A stretch of DNA of 7,921 nucleotides from Lachnospiraceae bacterium. GTDB lineage: Bacteria > Bacillota > Clostridia > Lachnospirales > Lachnospiraceae. The notes under the pieces are model-generated. The model was not told where the DNA came from, ran no database searches, and saw nothing but the letters and a program-made list of their open reading frames with translations. This document shows positions 1-6,187 of the stretch, piece by piece. Position 1 is the stretch's first letter. Each line of letters begins with the position of its first letter. The position numbers and the translations under genes were made by a program. The stretch lies in contig CAAGPW010000153.1 of the NCBI GenBank assembly GCA_900771955.1, positions 1 to 7,921 of the forward strand, given 5' to 3'.

Positions 1-67
1 ACGCTATAGGAAAGATCATAATTACATTCTTTATCCCATTAACGTAACGAGGTCTTTCCTATAGCGT
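1..67. repeat. Perfect 15-bp inverted repeat at left edge
   Basis: The arm at 1-15 (acgctataggaaaga) is the exact reverse complement of 53-67. Pairing continues for two more positions (one wobble, one C-G), leaving an AT-rich spacer of about 33-37 bp. The left arm starts at the first base of the window, so it may be longer. The right arm touches the T-tract of the adjacent minus-strand terminator. It could be the end of a small non-autonomous element, a pair of protein-binding half-sites, or a long hairpin; the sequence does not decide. No transposase or recombinase gene is visible. Confidence 0.7.
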
Positions 68-98
68 AAAAAAAGCGCCATTCCTTTTGGAATGACGC
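68..98 (-). terminator. Rho-independent terminator after the AraC-family gene
   Basis: Read on the minus strand, a stem built from 75-84 and 89-98 (six perfect pairs next to the AAAA loop, one mismatch, then three G/C pairs) is followed at once by seven T residues (68-74 on the plus strand are all A). This is a textbook intrinsic terminator for leftward transcription. It lies about 107 bases beyond the araC-like stop codon. There is no comparable T-tract for rightward transcription. Confidence 0.85.
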
Positions 99-205
99 CC
101 TCGTCCAACTTTTCTTTGTTTGATTTAAGGCTATTATAGTAAGCCTGAAACTCAAATAATTGTAAAAATCGGAACTAAATATGTATTTGCGGTAATTCAA
201 ACAGA
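99..205. other. AT-rich non-coding gap (3' untranslated region)
   Basis: This stretch lies between the AraC-family stop codon and the terminator. I see no open reading frame with a ribosome site. It contains a short dyad (aggct ... agcct, roughly 127-145) around an isolated minus-strand TATAAT at 133-138, but no matching -35 element at the right distance. It is best read as the 3' untranslated part of the regulator transcript. Confidence 0.5.
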
Positions 206-1042
206 CTAGGACAACATGGAGGTCTCAACCAGACGTTTGTTGTAGTTTCTCAAGATGGTAAGTTTGTGATATGCAAGCGGTGTAATGCCCGCATATTCCC
301 GAAAATCATGGATAAGCTGCGGCTGGTCGTAATACCCCATGGATACCGCCACATCCCCGAAATTGTCACATTTTTCATGTTTGATATAATCAAGTGTTTT
401 CTGAAACTGTATGATCTTGCAGAAGGTCTTCGGATTAAACCCACATTCTGCATCAAATATTTTATTGATATAGCGGGAGCTGTAACCGGTATAATCCTCA
501 AGCTGTTTTACCCTTACCTTTCCCTTTGCCCGGTAAACATAATCCTTGACGGCAAGTACCAGTTCCCGCCTGCCTGACAATGCTTCTGTCCTTGCAAGTT
601 CCCGCCGGTATTCCTGTAAAAATGTAGTGATTCTTGCATAAAAGGTATCTGCCTGTTCCATTGCATCCATAAGCTCACGGTTACGCAGTACATCCACAAG
701 CGGTACGCTGCATGCAATAAAATCCCGGACCTGTCCGTTTAAAATGACCGGCATAACTCCCGGTAGAAACCGCAGACCAAAGTAAGTCCTGCCAACCGTA
801 TATTCTGCGACATCACTGCTTAAAACGGTTCCGTATACGCGGGCTTCCATTCCATCCTCTCCATAGGAAAAGATGATGTCAATGCATCCATCCGGCACTA
901 CCGGCATCCATCTGGAATTCTCTCCTGCCTTGAACGTATAAAAATGGGAAATTCCGTCCTGTTTGTAGATTTCCTGGTAAAATTTTTCTGAATTCAGCAC
1001 AAAATAAGGTTGCATCGGTTTTAAATCGTCACTTTTTCGCAT
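206..1042 (-). CDS. AraC-family transcriptional regulator
   Basis: A 278-residue DNA-binding regulator. The N-terminal half (about residues 12-145) has the PDGCIDIIF motif at 50-58, typical of an AraC-associated cupin-like sensor domain (DUF6597-type by my recollection). The C-terminal part carries the two AraC helix-turn-helix motifs: about 176-217 (VRVKQLEDYTGYSSRYINK) and about 228-260, including the family hallmark around MGYYDQPQLIHDFREYAGITP. Length is normal for a single-sensor AraC protein. The ATG at 1042 is supported by an AAGGGGG ribosome site seven bases upstream. The gene follows the chemoreceptor gene but is separated from it by a hairpin terminator and has its own candidate promoter (1126-1154); an intrinsic terminator ends it. 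Its ligand is unknown. Control of the neighbouring sugar-binding/chemoreceptor operon is an inference from position only. Confidence 0.9.
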   Translation of the reverse strand: MRKSDDLKPMQPYFVLNSEKFYQEIYKQDGISHFYTFKAGENSRWMPVVPDGCIDIIFSYGEDGMEARVYGTVLSSDVAEYTVGRTYFGLRFLPGVMPVILNGQVRDFIACSVPLVDVLRNRELMDAMEQADTFYARITTFLQEYRRELARTEALSGRRELVLAVKDYVYRAKGKVRVKQLEDYTGYSSRYINKIFDAECGFNPKTFCKIIQFQKTLDYIKHEKCDNFGDVAVSMGYYDQPQLIHDFREYAGITPLAYHKLTILRNYNKRLVETSMLS

Positions 1043-1078
1043 TACAATTCCCCCTTACCATGAAAACTTTACGGATAG

Positions 1079-1110
1079 AAAAAAGGCGTAATCCGATGGA
1101 TTACGCCTTT
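1079..1110 (-). terminator. 13-bp perfect hairpin with T-tract between chemoreceptor and AraC gene
   Basis: Positions 1082-1094 (aaaggcgtaatcc) and 1098-1110 are exact reverse complements around a 3-base loop. On the minus strand the stem runs into six T residues (1079-1084 are A). It should terminate the sugar-binding-protein/chemoreceptor transcript about 58-89 bases after the chemoreceptor stop. It also lies downstream of the candidate araC promoter, so that transcript would start with the same hairpin and may be attenuated or stabilised by it. Confidence 0.8.
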
Positions 1111-1125
1111 GTATTTGTTACTGCC

Positions 1126-1154
1126 ATACTAGCACTGTTCTTTTTTACTGTCAA
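1126..1154 (-). promoter_or_regulatory. Candidate sigma-A promoter of the AraC-family gene
   Basis: On the minus strand a perfect TTGACA (plus 1149-1154) is followed after exactly 17 bp by TAGTAT (plus 1126-1131, four of six consensus matches). Transcription would begin near 1119, just before the hairpin at 1082-1110, giving a leader of about 75 nt for the regulator gene. It lies wholly between the chemoreceptor stop and the hairpin. I saw no better promoter in the 37 bp between the hairpin and the araC start. Confidence 0.55.
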
Positions 1155-1167
1155 GCGGTATCTTTGC

Positions 1168-2934
1168 TTAAATTCTGGTGAAAATAGCAGTCTCCTGCTG
1201 AAGTTCTTCGGAAATCTGCTTGTTTTCATCCATATGTTTTGAGATATTTTCCATGTCTGTAACCAGTACCTGTGTACTTTCTGCGACACCGGTTACACCC
1301 TTGACACCTTCCTCTATCGCATTGGCGATCGTGTGGATGGAATTTGCGATCTCCACTGCTCCGCTCTGAAGCTGATCGGTCTGCTGTGCGAATTCATTCA
1401 TAACGCTCTCGATATGCGTTGCATTTTCGCTGTACTGGTTTCCGGATTCCACGAAGTTCTGGAATTCCGGAAGAATGCTCTCATTCATATATGCAACCAG
1501 GTCATTTGCATGGTCGGCAAGATTATGTACGGCATTGGTAACAACGGTGTTGATCTCCTGGATACGGTTTGCCGTCTCACGGCTGGAATCCGCAAGCTGA
1601 CTGATCTCTCCGGCGACCACGGCAAAGCCTTTTCCGGCCTCACCGGCTCTTGCAGCCTCAATCGAAGCATTTAAGGATAACAGGTTGGTCTGGCTGGAAA
1701 TACTTAAGATATCGTTTGTTAAAGTGTTGACCTGATCAACACTCTTACTCTCCTCAATCGCCTGATTCAGAATATCAACAATCTCATTGATCTTCGCGCT
1801 GGTCGTTTCCATATTGGTCTTTGCTGAGCTTTCCATTTCCTGTGCATGTGTCTTCATTTCTTTCGAGAATGCATTGAGTTCATTGGATTTCTCTGCAATG
1901 ACACTGACTTCGTTCTTCACATTATCCACGTTTTCATTGATGACATTGGCATTGCTTGAAACTTCCTCCATCGTTGCAGACAGCTCTTCCGTCAGTGCGG
2001 AAAGATCTGTCGCACTGTCACTGGAAGTACGCACACTCTGAAGCACTTCGTTTACCACATTGTCCATCTTCTCGGAATCACTGGAAAGCACCTTGAAGAT
2101 ATGCTGCAGCTTTTCCATAAAAGTATTGATGCCATTACCAAGTGCACCAATCTCAATCGCATTTGATACTTCCACACGTTTGGTCAGATCGCCCTGACGG
2201 TTATCAATATCTTTGATAATTCCGGAAATCTCACGCTCTGTATGGGAAATCGGCTTTATGATGCCCTTCAATACGCTGATAACTGCAAATGCAATCGCAC
2301 CAAGACTGATGATGATCGTGATCGTGTTAATGATAAGTGAGATGGCATATACGGCAGAGAGCTGTGTTCTTGCCTCATCTGACTGTTCGGAGATGTTTGC
2401 GGTGATCATATCAATGTCCTGCTGCATAGCCTGTCCGTAGGATGCCAGATCTCCGTTTGCACATGCATATGCATCGGATGTTTTGGAGTTTGCACTGAAC
2501 GCAACTACGTTTACGACTGCATGCTTAAACTGTGTATAGTTTTCCATCAGTTCATTGTAAGTTTCCCTGTCCTCTTCCATGACAGTATCACCATACTGAT
2601 CCAGAAGGTCATCCAGCTCTGCTTCCTGCGATTTAATAGAATCCACGATATCGATCATGGTGTTAAAATCCGTTGCTATAATATGGGAAAGCGCCTGACG
2701 GTAGATCGTCTGTGTTTCTTCCTGGATCGTGTTGATCTGCAGCATGTTCCCCATATATTCATCGGCGATCGTTGCTGCCTTCTTATTTACATTTCTGATA
2801 TTATAAATTGCCATGATATTCGACAGCACAGATACTACACCAAGAAGAATGACCGGTATCATGATGAGCGCTTTAACACTCATTTTTCTGCCTGTATGGC
2901 TGTTACTCTGATTTTTCGTTTCATTCGTATTCAT
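1168..2934 (-). CDS. Methyl-accepting chemotaxis protein (transmembrane chemoreceptor)
   Basis: A 588-residue inner-membrane chemoreceptor that should signal through CheW/CheA. In order: a short cytosolic head; a first membrane helix at about 20-43; an extracellular helical sensor of about 150 residues (44-193) resembling the four-helix-bundle MCP type; a second membrane helix at about 195-223; HAMP at about 222-280; and a long coiled-coil signalling domain. The conserved hairpin tip is clear at 413-441 (SSQTNLLSLNASIEAARAGE, then GKGFAVVA). Just after the tip it reads AGEISQLAD, where many receptors have ADEIRKLAE. The C-terminus (ETAIFTRI) has no NWETF-like CheR tether. The ATG at 2934 has an AGGAGG site seven bases upstream. 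The gene follows the sugar-binding lipoprotein gene after only 17 bp, so the two are almost certainly co-transcribed. Sensing through that binding protein is an inference. Confidence 0.95.
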   Translation of the reverse strand: MNTNETKNQSNSHTGRKMSVKALIMIPVILLGVVSVLSNIMAIYNIRNVNKKAATIADEYMGNMLQINTIQEETQTIYRQALSHIIATDFNTMIDIVDSIKSQEAELDDLLDQYGDTVMEEDRETYNELMENYTQFKHAVVNVVAFSANSKTSDAYACANGDLASYGQAMQQDIDMITANISEQSDEARTQLSAVYAISLIINTITIIISLGAIAFAVISVLKGIIKPISHTEREISGIIKDIDNRQGDLTKRVEVSNAIEIGALGNGINTFMEKLQHIFKVLSSDSEKMDNVVNEVLQSVRTSSDSATDLSALTEELSATMEEVSSNANVINENVDNVKNEVSVIAEKSNELNAFSKEMKTHAQEMESSAKTNMETTSAKINEIVDILNQAIEESKSVDQVNTLTNDILSISSQTNLLSLNASIEAARAGEAGKGFAVVAGEISQLADSSRETANRIQEINTVVTNAVHNLADHANDLVAYMNESILPEFQNFVESGNQYSENATHIESVMNEFAQQTDQLQSGAVEIANSIHTIANAIEEGVKGVTGVAESTQVLVTDMENISKHMDENKQISEELQQETAIFTRI

Positions 2935-2951
2935 CCTGATTCCTCCTGTCC

Positions 2952-4238
2952 TTATTTGGCATTAGACGCAGTGACCTGTTCTACCATATCGTCCAATATC
3001 GTCTGCAAATCTTTGCCGGAAAGATTTCCATTTGCCATCTCTGCACCGAATTCCTGCACCGGATCCCAGTAATTTCCGCCGATTCGCTGTAAACTTGAGA
3101 ACTGTGCCTGGGAAAGTACCGCCTGGATCGCCGGGGACTGCTGTACTTCAGAAGCATTTGCCGCATTGATATTGGCCGGTCCCTGCTGTCTTTCTTCAAA
3201 ACGAAGCGTCTGGTTCTGTTCATTTGTGATCCAGTCTGCCAGCTTGGATGCCCAGTCCGCATGCGCGGAATAAGCATTGACACCAACCATCTTGTAACCG
3301 GAGAAGGATGCCATCTGCACCTGCTGTCCCGCACAGGTAAAGGTCGGAAGCTTAACTGCTCCATAGTTGCTGCCCCAGGCTGCCTCAACTGCCTGTGCAT
3401 CCCACACGCCGCTTATTCCAGCAGCTACCGTGCCATCCTGAATGCCGGCAATAAAGCCATCATCTGTGGTATTTAAAAATCCCGGATTTGCTGCGATCGC
3501 AAGCATTGCAGAAGCAACATCTGTACCTTTGATCGAAGTATCAGTCGCATTCCAGTTACAGTGATTGGAAATTCCGTCATCATTTAATCCGCATTCCATC
3601 CCGGTATTTCCAAAGAAAGAATACAGATACCAGCCGGATGACCAGTCCATGGCCACCTTTTTATTCACGGCTGCCGCATCCGCAAGCATCTGATCCAGTG
3701 TTGCCACGTCCGCATCCGGGAAAACAGATTTGTCATAGTACATAAAGTATCCGTTATCCGCGGTCAGCGGGTATGCATAAAGTGTATCATTCACCGTACA
3801 GGCCGAAACTGCATTCTCAAGGTTTGCACTTTTCACCTCATCTGCATTCTCCACCGGCTGCAGCGCTCCTGCTGCCACAAGGCTCATAAGCTGATCATCA
3901 GCGAAGGTAAAGACATCAGCGCCTCCCTCCAGATCGCCGAGCAGCGTATCCTTGCAGGTTGACTCACCCTGTTCCGCTACGGTAATATCAAATTTTGCCT
4001 GTGAACTGTACTTCTGTTCAAAACTTTCCACGATCTCATTTAACAGATCCTGATCCTCCGCAGCACCCCATACTGTAAGCGATACGGTGCCGTCATCCGA
4101 TGTGCCCGCCTCCGTGCTCTCTTCTGTGGAAACTTCCATATCTCCGGTTTCCTGACTTGCCGCAGAAGAACCACAGCCACTGACCAAAGAAGCTGTCATG
4201 GCAGATACGATTAATAATGATATCACTTTTCTTTTCAT
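2952..4238 (-). CDS. Lipoprotein sugar-binding protein, MalE/maltodextrin type
   Basis: A 428-residue extracellular solute-binding protein anchored by lipid. A positively charged start (MKRK), a hydrophobic stretch and the lipobox LVSGC place the modified cysteine at residue 22; a Ser/Thr/Glu-rich linker follows to about 50. The body matches the maltose/maltodextrin-binding cluster: VSLTVWGAAEDQDLL near 52-66, YAYPLTADNGYFMYYDKS at 154-171, and QQGPANINAAN and GGNYWDPV near the C-terminus. Five further cysteines (95, 147, 216, 227, 302) are many for such a protein. I chose the ATG at 4238 because it has AAAGGAGAGG just upstream and gives a proper signal peptide. A longer frame opens only at a TTG at 4283 and would add 15 non-signal residues. 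The gene heads a two-gene operon with the chemoreceptor. No permease genes are visible, so import may not be its main role. Substrate identity (alpha-glucan oligosaccharide) is inferred from the family. Confidence 0.92.
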   Translation of the reverse strand: MKRKVISLLIVSAMTASLVSGCGSSAASQETGDMEVSTEESTEAGTSDDGTVSLTVWGAAEDQDLLNEIVESFEQKYSSQAKFDITVAEQGESTCKDTLLGDLEGGADVFTFADDQLMSLVAAGALQPVENADEVKSANLENAVSACTVNDTLYAYPLTADNGYFMYYDKSVFPDADVATLDQMLADAAAVNKKVAMDWSSGWYLYSFFGNTGMECGLNDDGISNHCNWNATDTSIKGTDVASAMLAIAANPGFLNTTDDGFIAGIQDGTVAAGISGVWDAQAVEAAWGSNYGAVKLPTFTCAGQQVQMASFSGYKMVGVNAYSAHADWASKLADWITNEQNQTLRFEERQQGPANINAANASEVQQSPAIQAVLSQAQFSSLQRIGGNYWDPVQEFGAEMANGNLSGKDLQTILDDMVEQVTASNAK

Positions 4239-4244
4239 TTGATT

Positions 4245-4254
4245 CCTCTCCTTT
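4245..4254 (-). promoter_or_regulatory. Ribosome binding site deciding the binding-protein start
   Basis: The minus strand reads AAAGGAGAGG, with AAGGAG nine bases before the ATG at 4238. It lies inside the longer TTG-started reading frame and argues that translation starts at 4238, directly before the lipoprotein signal peptide. Confidence 0.8.
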
Positions 4255-4332
4255 GTATCATATACTGAACAATACATATTCAACTACTCGAAAGAAACCC
4301 GTTTTTTCGTTTTTTCCGAATATTTAATTTAT

Positions 4333-4360
4333 ATTATACCACGTTTTTGCATAAGAGCAA
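4333..4360 (-). promoter_or_regulatory. Promoter of the binding-protein/chemoreceptor operon
   Basis: The minus strand has a perfect TATAAT (plus 4333-4338) preceded by TGG, an extended -10 (TGnTATAAT). A weak -35, TTGCTC (plus 4355-4360), sits 16 bp upstream. The start would be near 4326, giving an A-rich leader of about 88 nt before the ATG at 4238. It lies in the 134-bp gap after the exporter gene. I found no clear catabolite-repression (cre) site. Confidence 0.7.
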
Positions 4361-4372
4361 CGGATACTTGCA

Positions 4373-6112
4373 CTAATTTTTGGTAAATTGCATCATATAA
4401 AGTTTCCTGTAAATACCGTCCCTGTGCATGAGTTCCTCATGTGTGCCCTCTTCCTCAATGCCGTTATCCGTAAGTACCAGTATCCGCTGTGCATTTTTTA
4501 TGGTAGAAAGCCTGTGCGCGATAACAAATGTTGTCCGGTTTGCTGCAAGCCGCTCTAAAGATTCCTGTACCACCTTTTCGCTTTCATTATCCAGTGCCGA
4601 TGTTGCCTCGTCAAAGATCAGGATCGGTGGATTTTTTAAGAACACCCTCGCAATGGAAAGCCGCTGTTTCTGCCCGCCTGAAAGTTTGATGCCGCGCTGG
4701 CCGATGTCTGTGTCATAACCGTCCGGCAGTGAGAGGATAAAGTCATGGGCATTGGCATTTTTTGCCGCAGCGATCACTTCCTCCCGTGTGGCATCCGGTC
4801 TTCCGTAACGGATATTGTCATAGACTGTTCCGACAAACAGATAGACGTCCTGCTGTACGATACCAATCTGATCCCGCAGGCTTTTTAAAGTAACGGAACG
4901 GATATCTTTTCCGTCAATCTTTATTGCGCCTGCCGTCACATCATAAAAGCGCGGGATCAGCGAACACAATGTACTCTTGCCTGCGCCCGAAGAACCGACA
5001 AGCGCCATGTAGGAACCCGCAGGAACCTTTAAATTGATATGGTCAAGCACCGTTCTGCCATGATCTTCATAGCGGAAAGAGACATTTTCAAATGAGATAT
5101 TCCCCTTTACATCCAGAAGTGCAGTGGCTCCCGGCGTATCCGTGATATCCGGCTCGATCTCCAAAATCTGACGAAAGCGCACAAATCCTGCATAACCGTT
5201 CTGGAACATCTCCGTAAAATCAATAAGAACACGCACCGGGTCCGTAAAAACATTAATGTATAGCAAAAAAGTGATCAAATCCGTAATATCTACCATACCC
5301 TTTGTGATCCCGACAGCTCCGACCACAAGCACGAGCACCTGGATCGACGTTGTAAATCCCTCAAGCCCCGCATGGTAACCGGCCATATAGCTGTAACTGT
5401 CCTTTTTTGCTTCCAGAAAGCCATCGTTTCCGACTTTAAATTTTTTTCGCTCAATATCTTCATTCGCAAAAGATTTTACCACGCGGATCCCGGAAAGGTT
5501 GTCCTCGATCTGACTGTTGATGTCTGCGATCTTTTCCCGGTTTCTCCGAAACGCGCGCTCCATTTTCCGGTTAAACACAACTGCATAGATGACCATGACC
5601 GGAACCAGCACAAACGCCGCCGCTGTGAGAACCGGGCTGATACAGAATAAGATCACGAAAGCTCCGAGAATTTTCATGATAGAGATCACAATATTCTCCG
5701 GTCCGTGGTGAAGCAGTTCACTGATATCAAAAAGATCTGATGTAATGCGCGACATAAGCTGTCCGACCTTCTGGTCGTCATAAAAAGAAAATGAAAGCTT
5801 CTGATAATGGGAAAAGATCTCCGCACGCATGTCATATTCAATTTTTGCCCCCATCACATGTCCGTAATTGGTAATGTAATATTTGGAATAGCACTGGACA
5901 CCGACCAGTGCAAACAGAATCGCTGCAAGGACCGCGATCCGCTTTAACGCCGCCCCCGCATCATAATAAATGACTGTAGATGTTATATAGCGGATAACTA
6001 ACGGCAGCGCCAGTGCGATCGCCGATGCAAGAATTGCAAAAAACATGTCCGCATAGAACACGCCGCGATATGGTTTATAATAGGAAATCATTTTTTTCAG
6101 GTTTTCTTTCAT
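4373..6112 (-). CDS. ABC exporter, fused membrane and ATPase domains (MsbA/BmrA type)
   Basis: A half-transporter that should dimerise in the membrane and export a hydrophobic compound, peptide or drug using ATP. From the chosen start it is 579 residues, normal for the family. Residues about 15-310 form the six-helix exporter domain, with the conserved cytosolic segment FYDDQKVGQLMSRITSDL. The ATPase domain has Walker A GSSGAGKST (373-381), Q-loop VQQDVYLF, signature LSGGQKQR, Walker B ILIFDEATSALD and the H-loop histidine in AHRLST. The catalytic glutamate and histidine are intact, so a homodimer could work. The ATG at 6112 is preferred: AGGGAG lies nine bases upstream and the protein then begins MKENLKKMISYYKPY as relatives do. 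An upstream ATG at 6139 would add nine residues but has only a weak, distant AGGA. The substrate is unknown. As an exporter it is not the partner of the downstream sugar-binding protein. Confidence 0.93.
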   Translation of the reverse strand: MKENLKKMISYYKPYRGVFYADMFFAILASAIALALPLVIRYITSTVIYYDAGAALKRIAVLAAILFALVGVQCYSKYYITNYGHVMGAKIEYDMRAEIFSHYQKLSFSFYDDQKVGQLMSRITSDLFDISELLHHGPENIVISIMKILGAFVILFCISPVLTAAAFVLVPVMVIYAVVFNRKMERAFRRNREKIADINSQIEDNLSGIRVVKSFANEDIERKKFKVGNDGFLEAKKDSYSYMAGYHAGLEGFTTSIQVLVLVVGAVGITKGMVDITDLITFLLYINVFTDPVRVLIDFTEMFQNGYAGFVRFRQILEIEPDITDTPGATALLDVKGNISFENVSFRYEDHGRTVLDHINLKVPAGSYMALVGSSGAGKSTLCSLIPRFYDVTAGAIKIDGKDIRSVTLKSLRDQIGIVQQDVYLFVGTVYDNIRYGRPDATREEVIAAAKNANAHDFILSLPDGYDTDIGQRGIKLSGGQKQRLSIARVFLKNPPILIFDEATSALDNESEKVVQESLERLAANRTTFVIAHRLSTIKNAQRILVLTDNGIEEEGTHEELMHRDGIYRKLYMMQFTKN

Positions 6113-6121
6113 CTCTAAAAT

Positions 6122-6127
6122 CTCCCT
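6122..6127 (-). promoter_or_regulatory. Ribosome binding site deciding the exporter start
   Basis: The minus strand reads AGGGAG, nine bases before the ATG at 6112. It lies inside the nine-codon extension that begins at 6139, whose own upstream region offers only AGGA about 15 bases away. This favours initiation at 6112. Confidence 0.6.
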
Positions 6128-6158
6128 GTCCGTTTTCATATTTTTGGTTATTTTTCCT

Positions 6159-6186
6159 ATTTTAAACGTTTTTTATAAAAAATCAA
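6159..6186 (-). promoter_or_regulatory. Possible promoter of the ABC exporter gene
   Basis: On the minus strand TTGATT (plus 6181-6186; four of six matches) is followed after 16 bp by TAAAAT (plus 6159-6164; five of six) in the very AT-rich gap between the two genes. The region is so AT-rich that a chance match is possible. No terminator follows the upstream gene, so read-through transcription is equally likely. Confidence 0.4.
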
Positions 6187-6187
6187 G

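Noticed and set aside
133..138. Isolated minus-strand TATAAT that might start a small RNA ending at the terminator near 68
   Set aside because: No -35 element at 16-18 bp and no extended -10; the AT-rich context makes a chance match likely.
2521..3072. A 183-codon plus-strand open frame across the chemoreceptor and binding-protein genes
   Set aside because: It lies antisense to two well-supported genes and their junction, has no domain signature, and no ribosome site or promoter was seen.
4239..4283. Longer start (TTG at 4283) for the sugar-binding protein
   Set aside because: It would put 15 polar residues before the lipoprotein signal and lacks a good ribosome site; the ATG at 4238 has one.
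4289..4309. AT-rich dyad in the leader of the binding-protein gene as a terminator or riboswitch
   Set aside because: In the minus-strand RNA it pairs only five plus two bases with an A-C mismatch, has no T-tract, and matches no riboswitch class I know.
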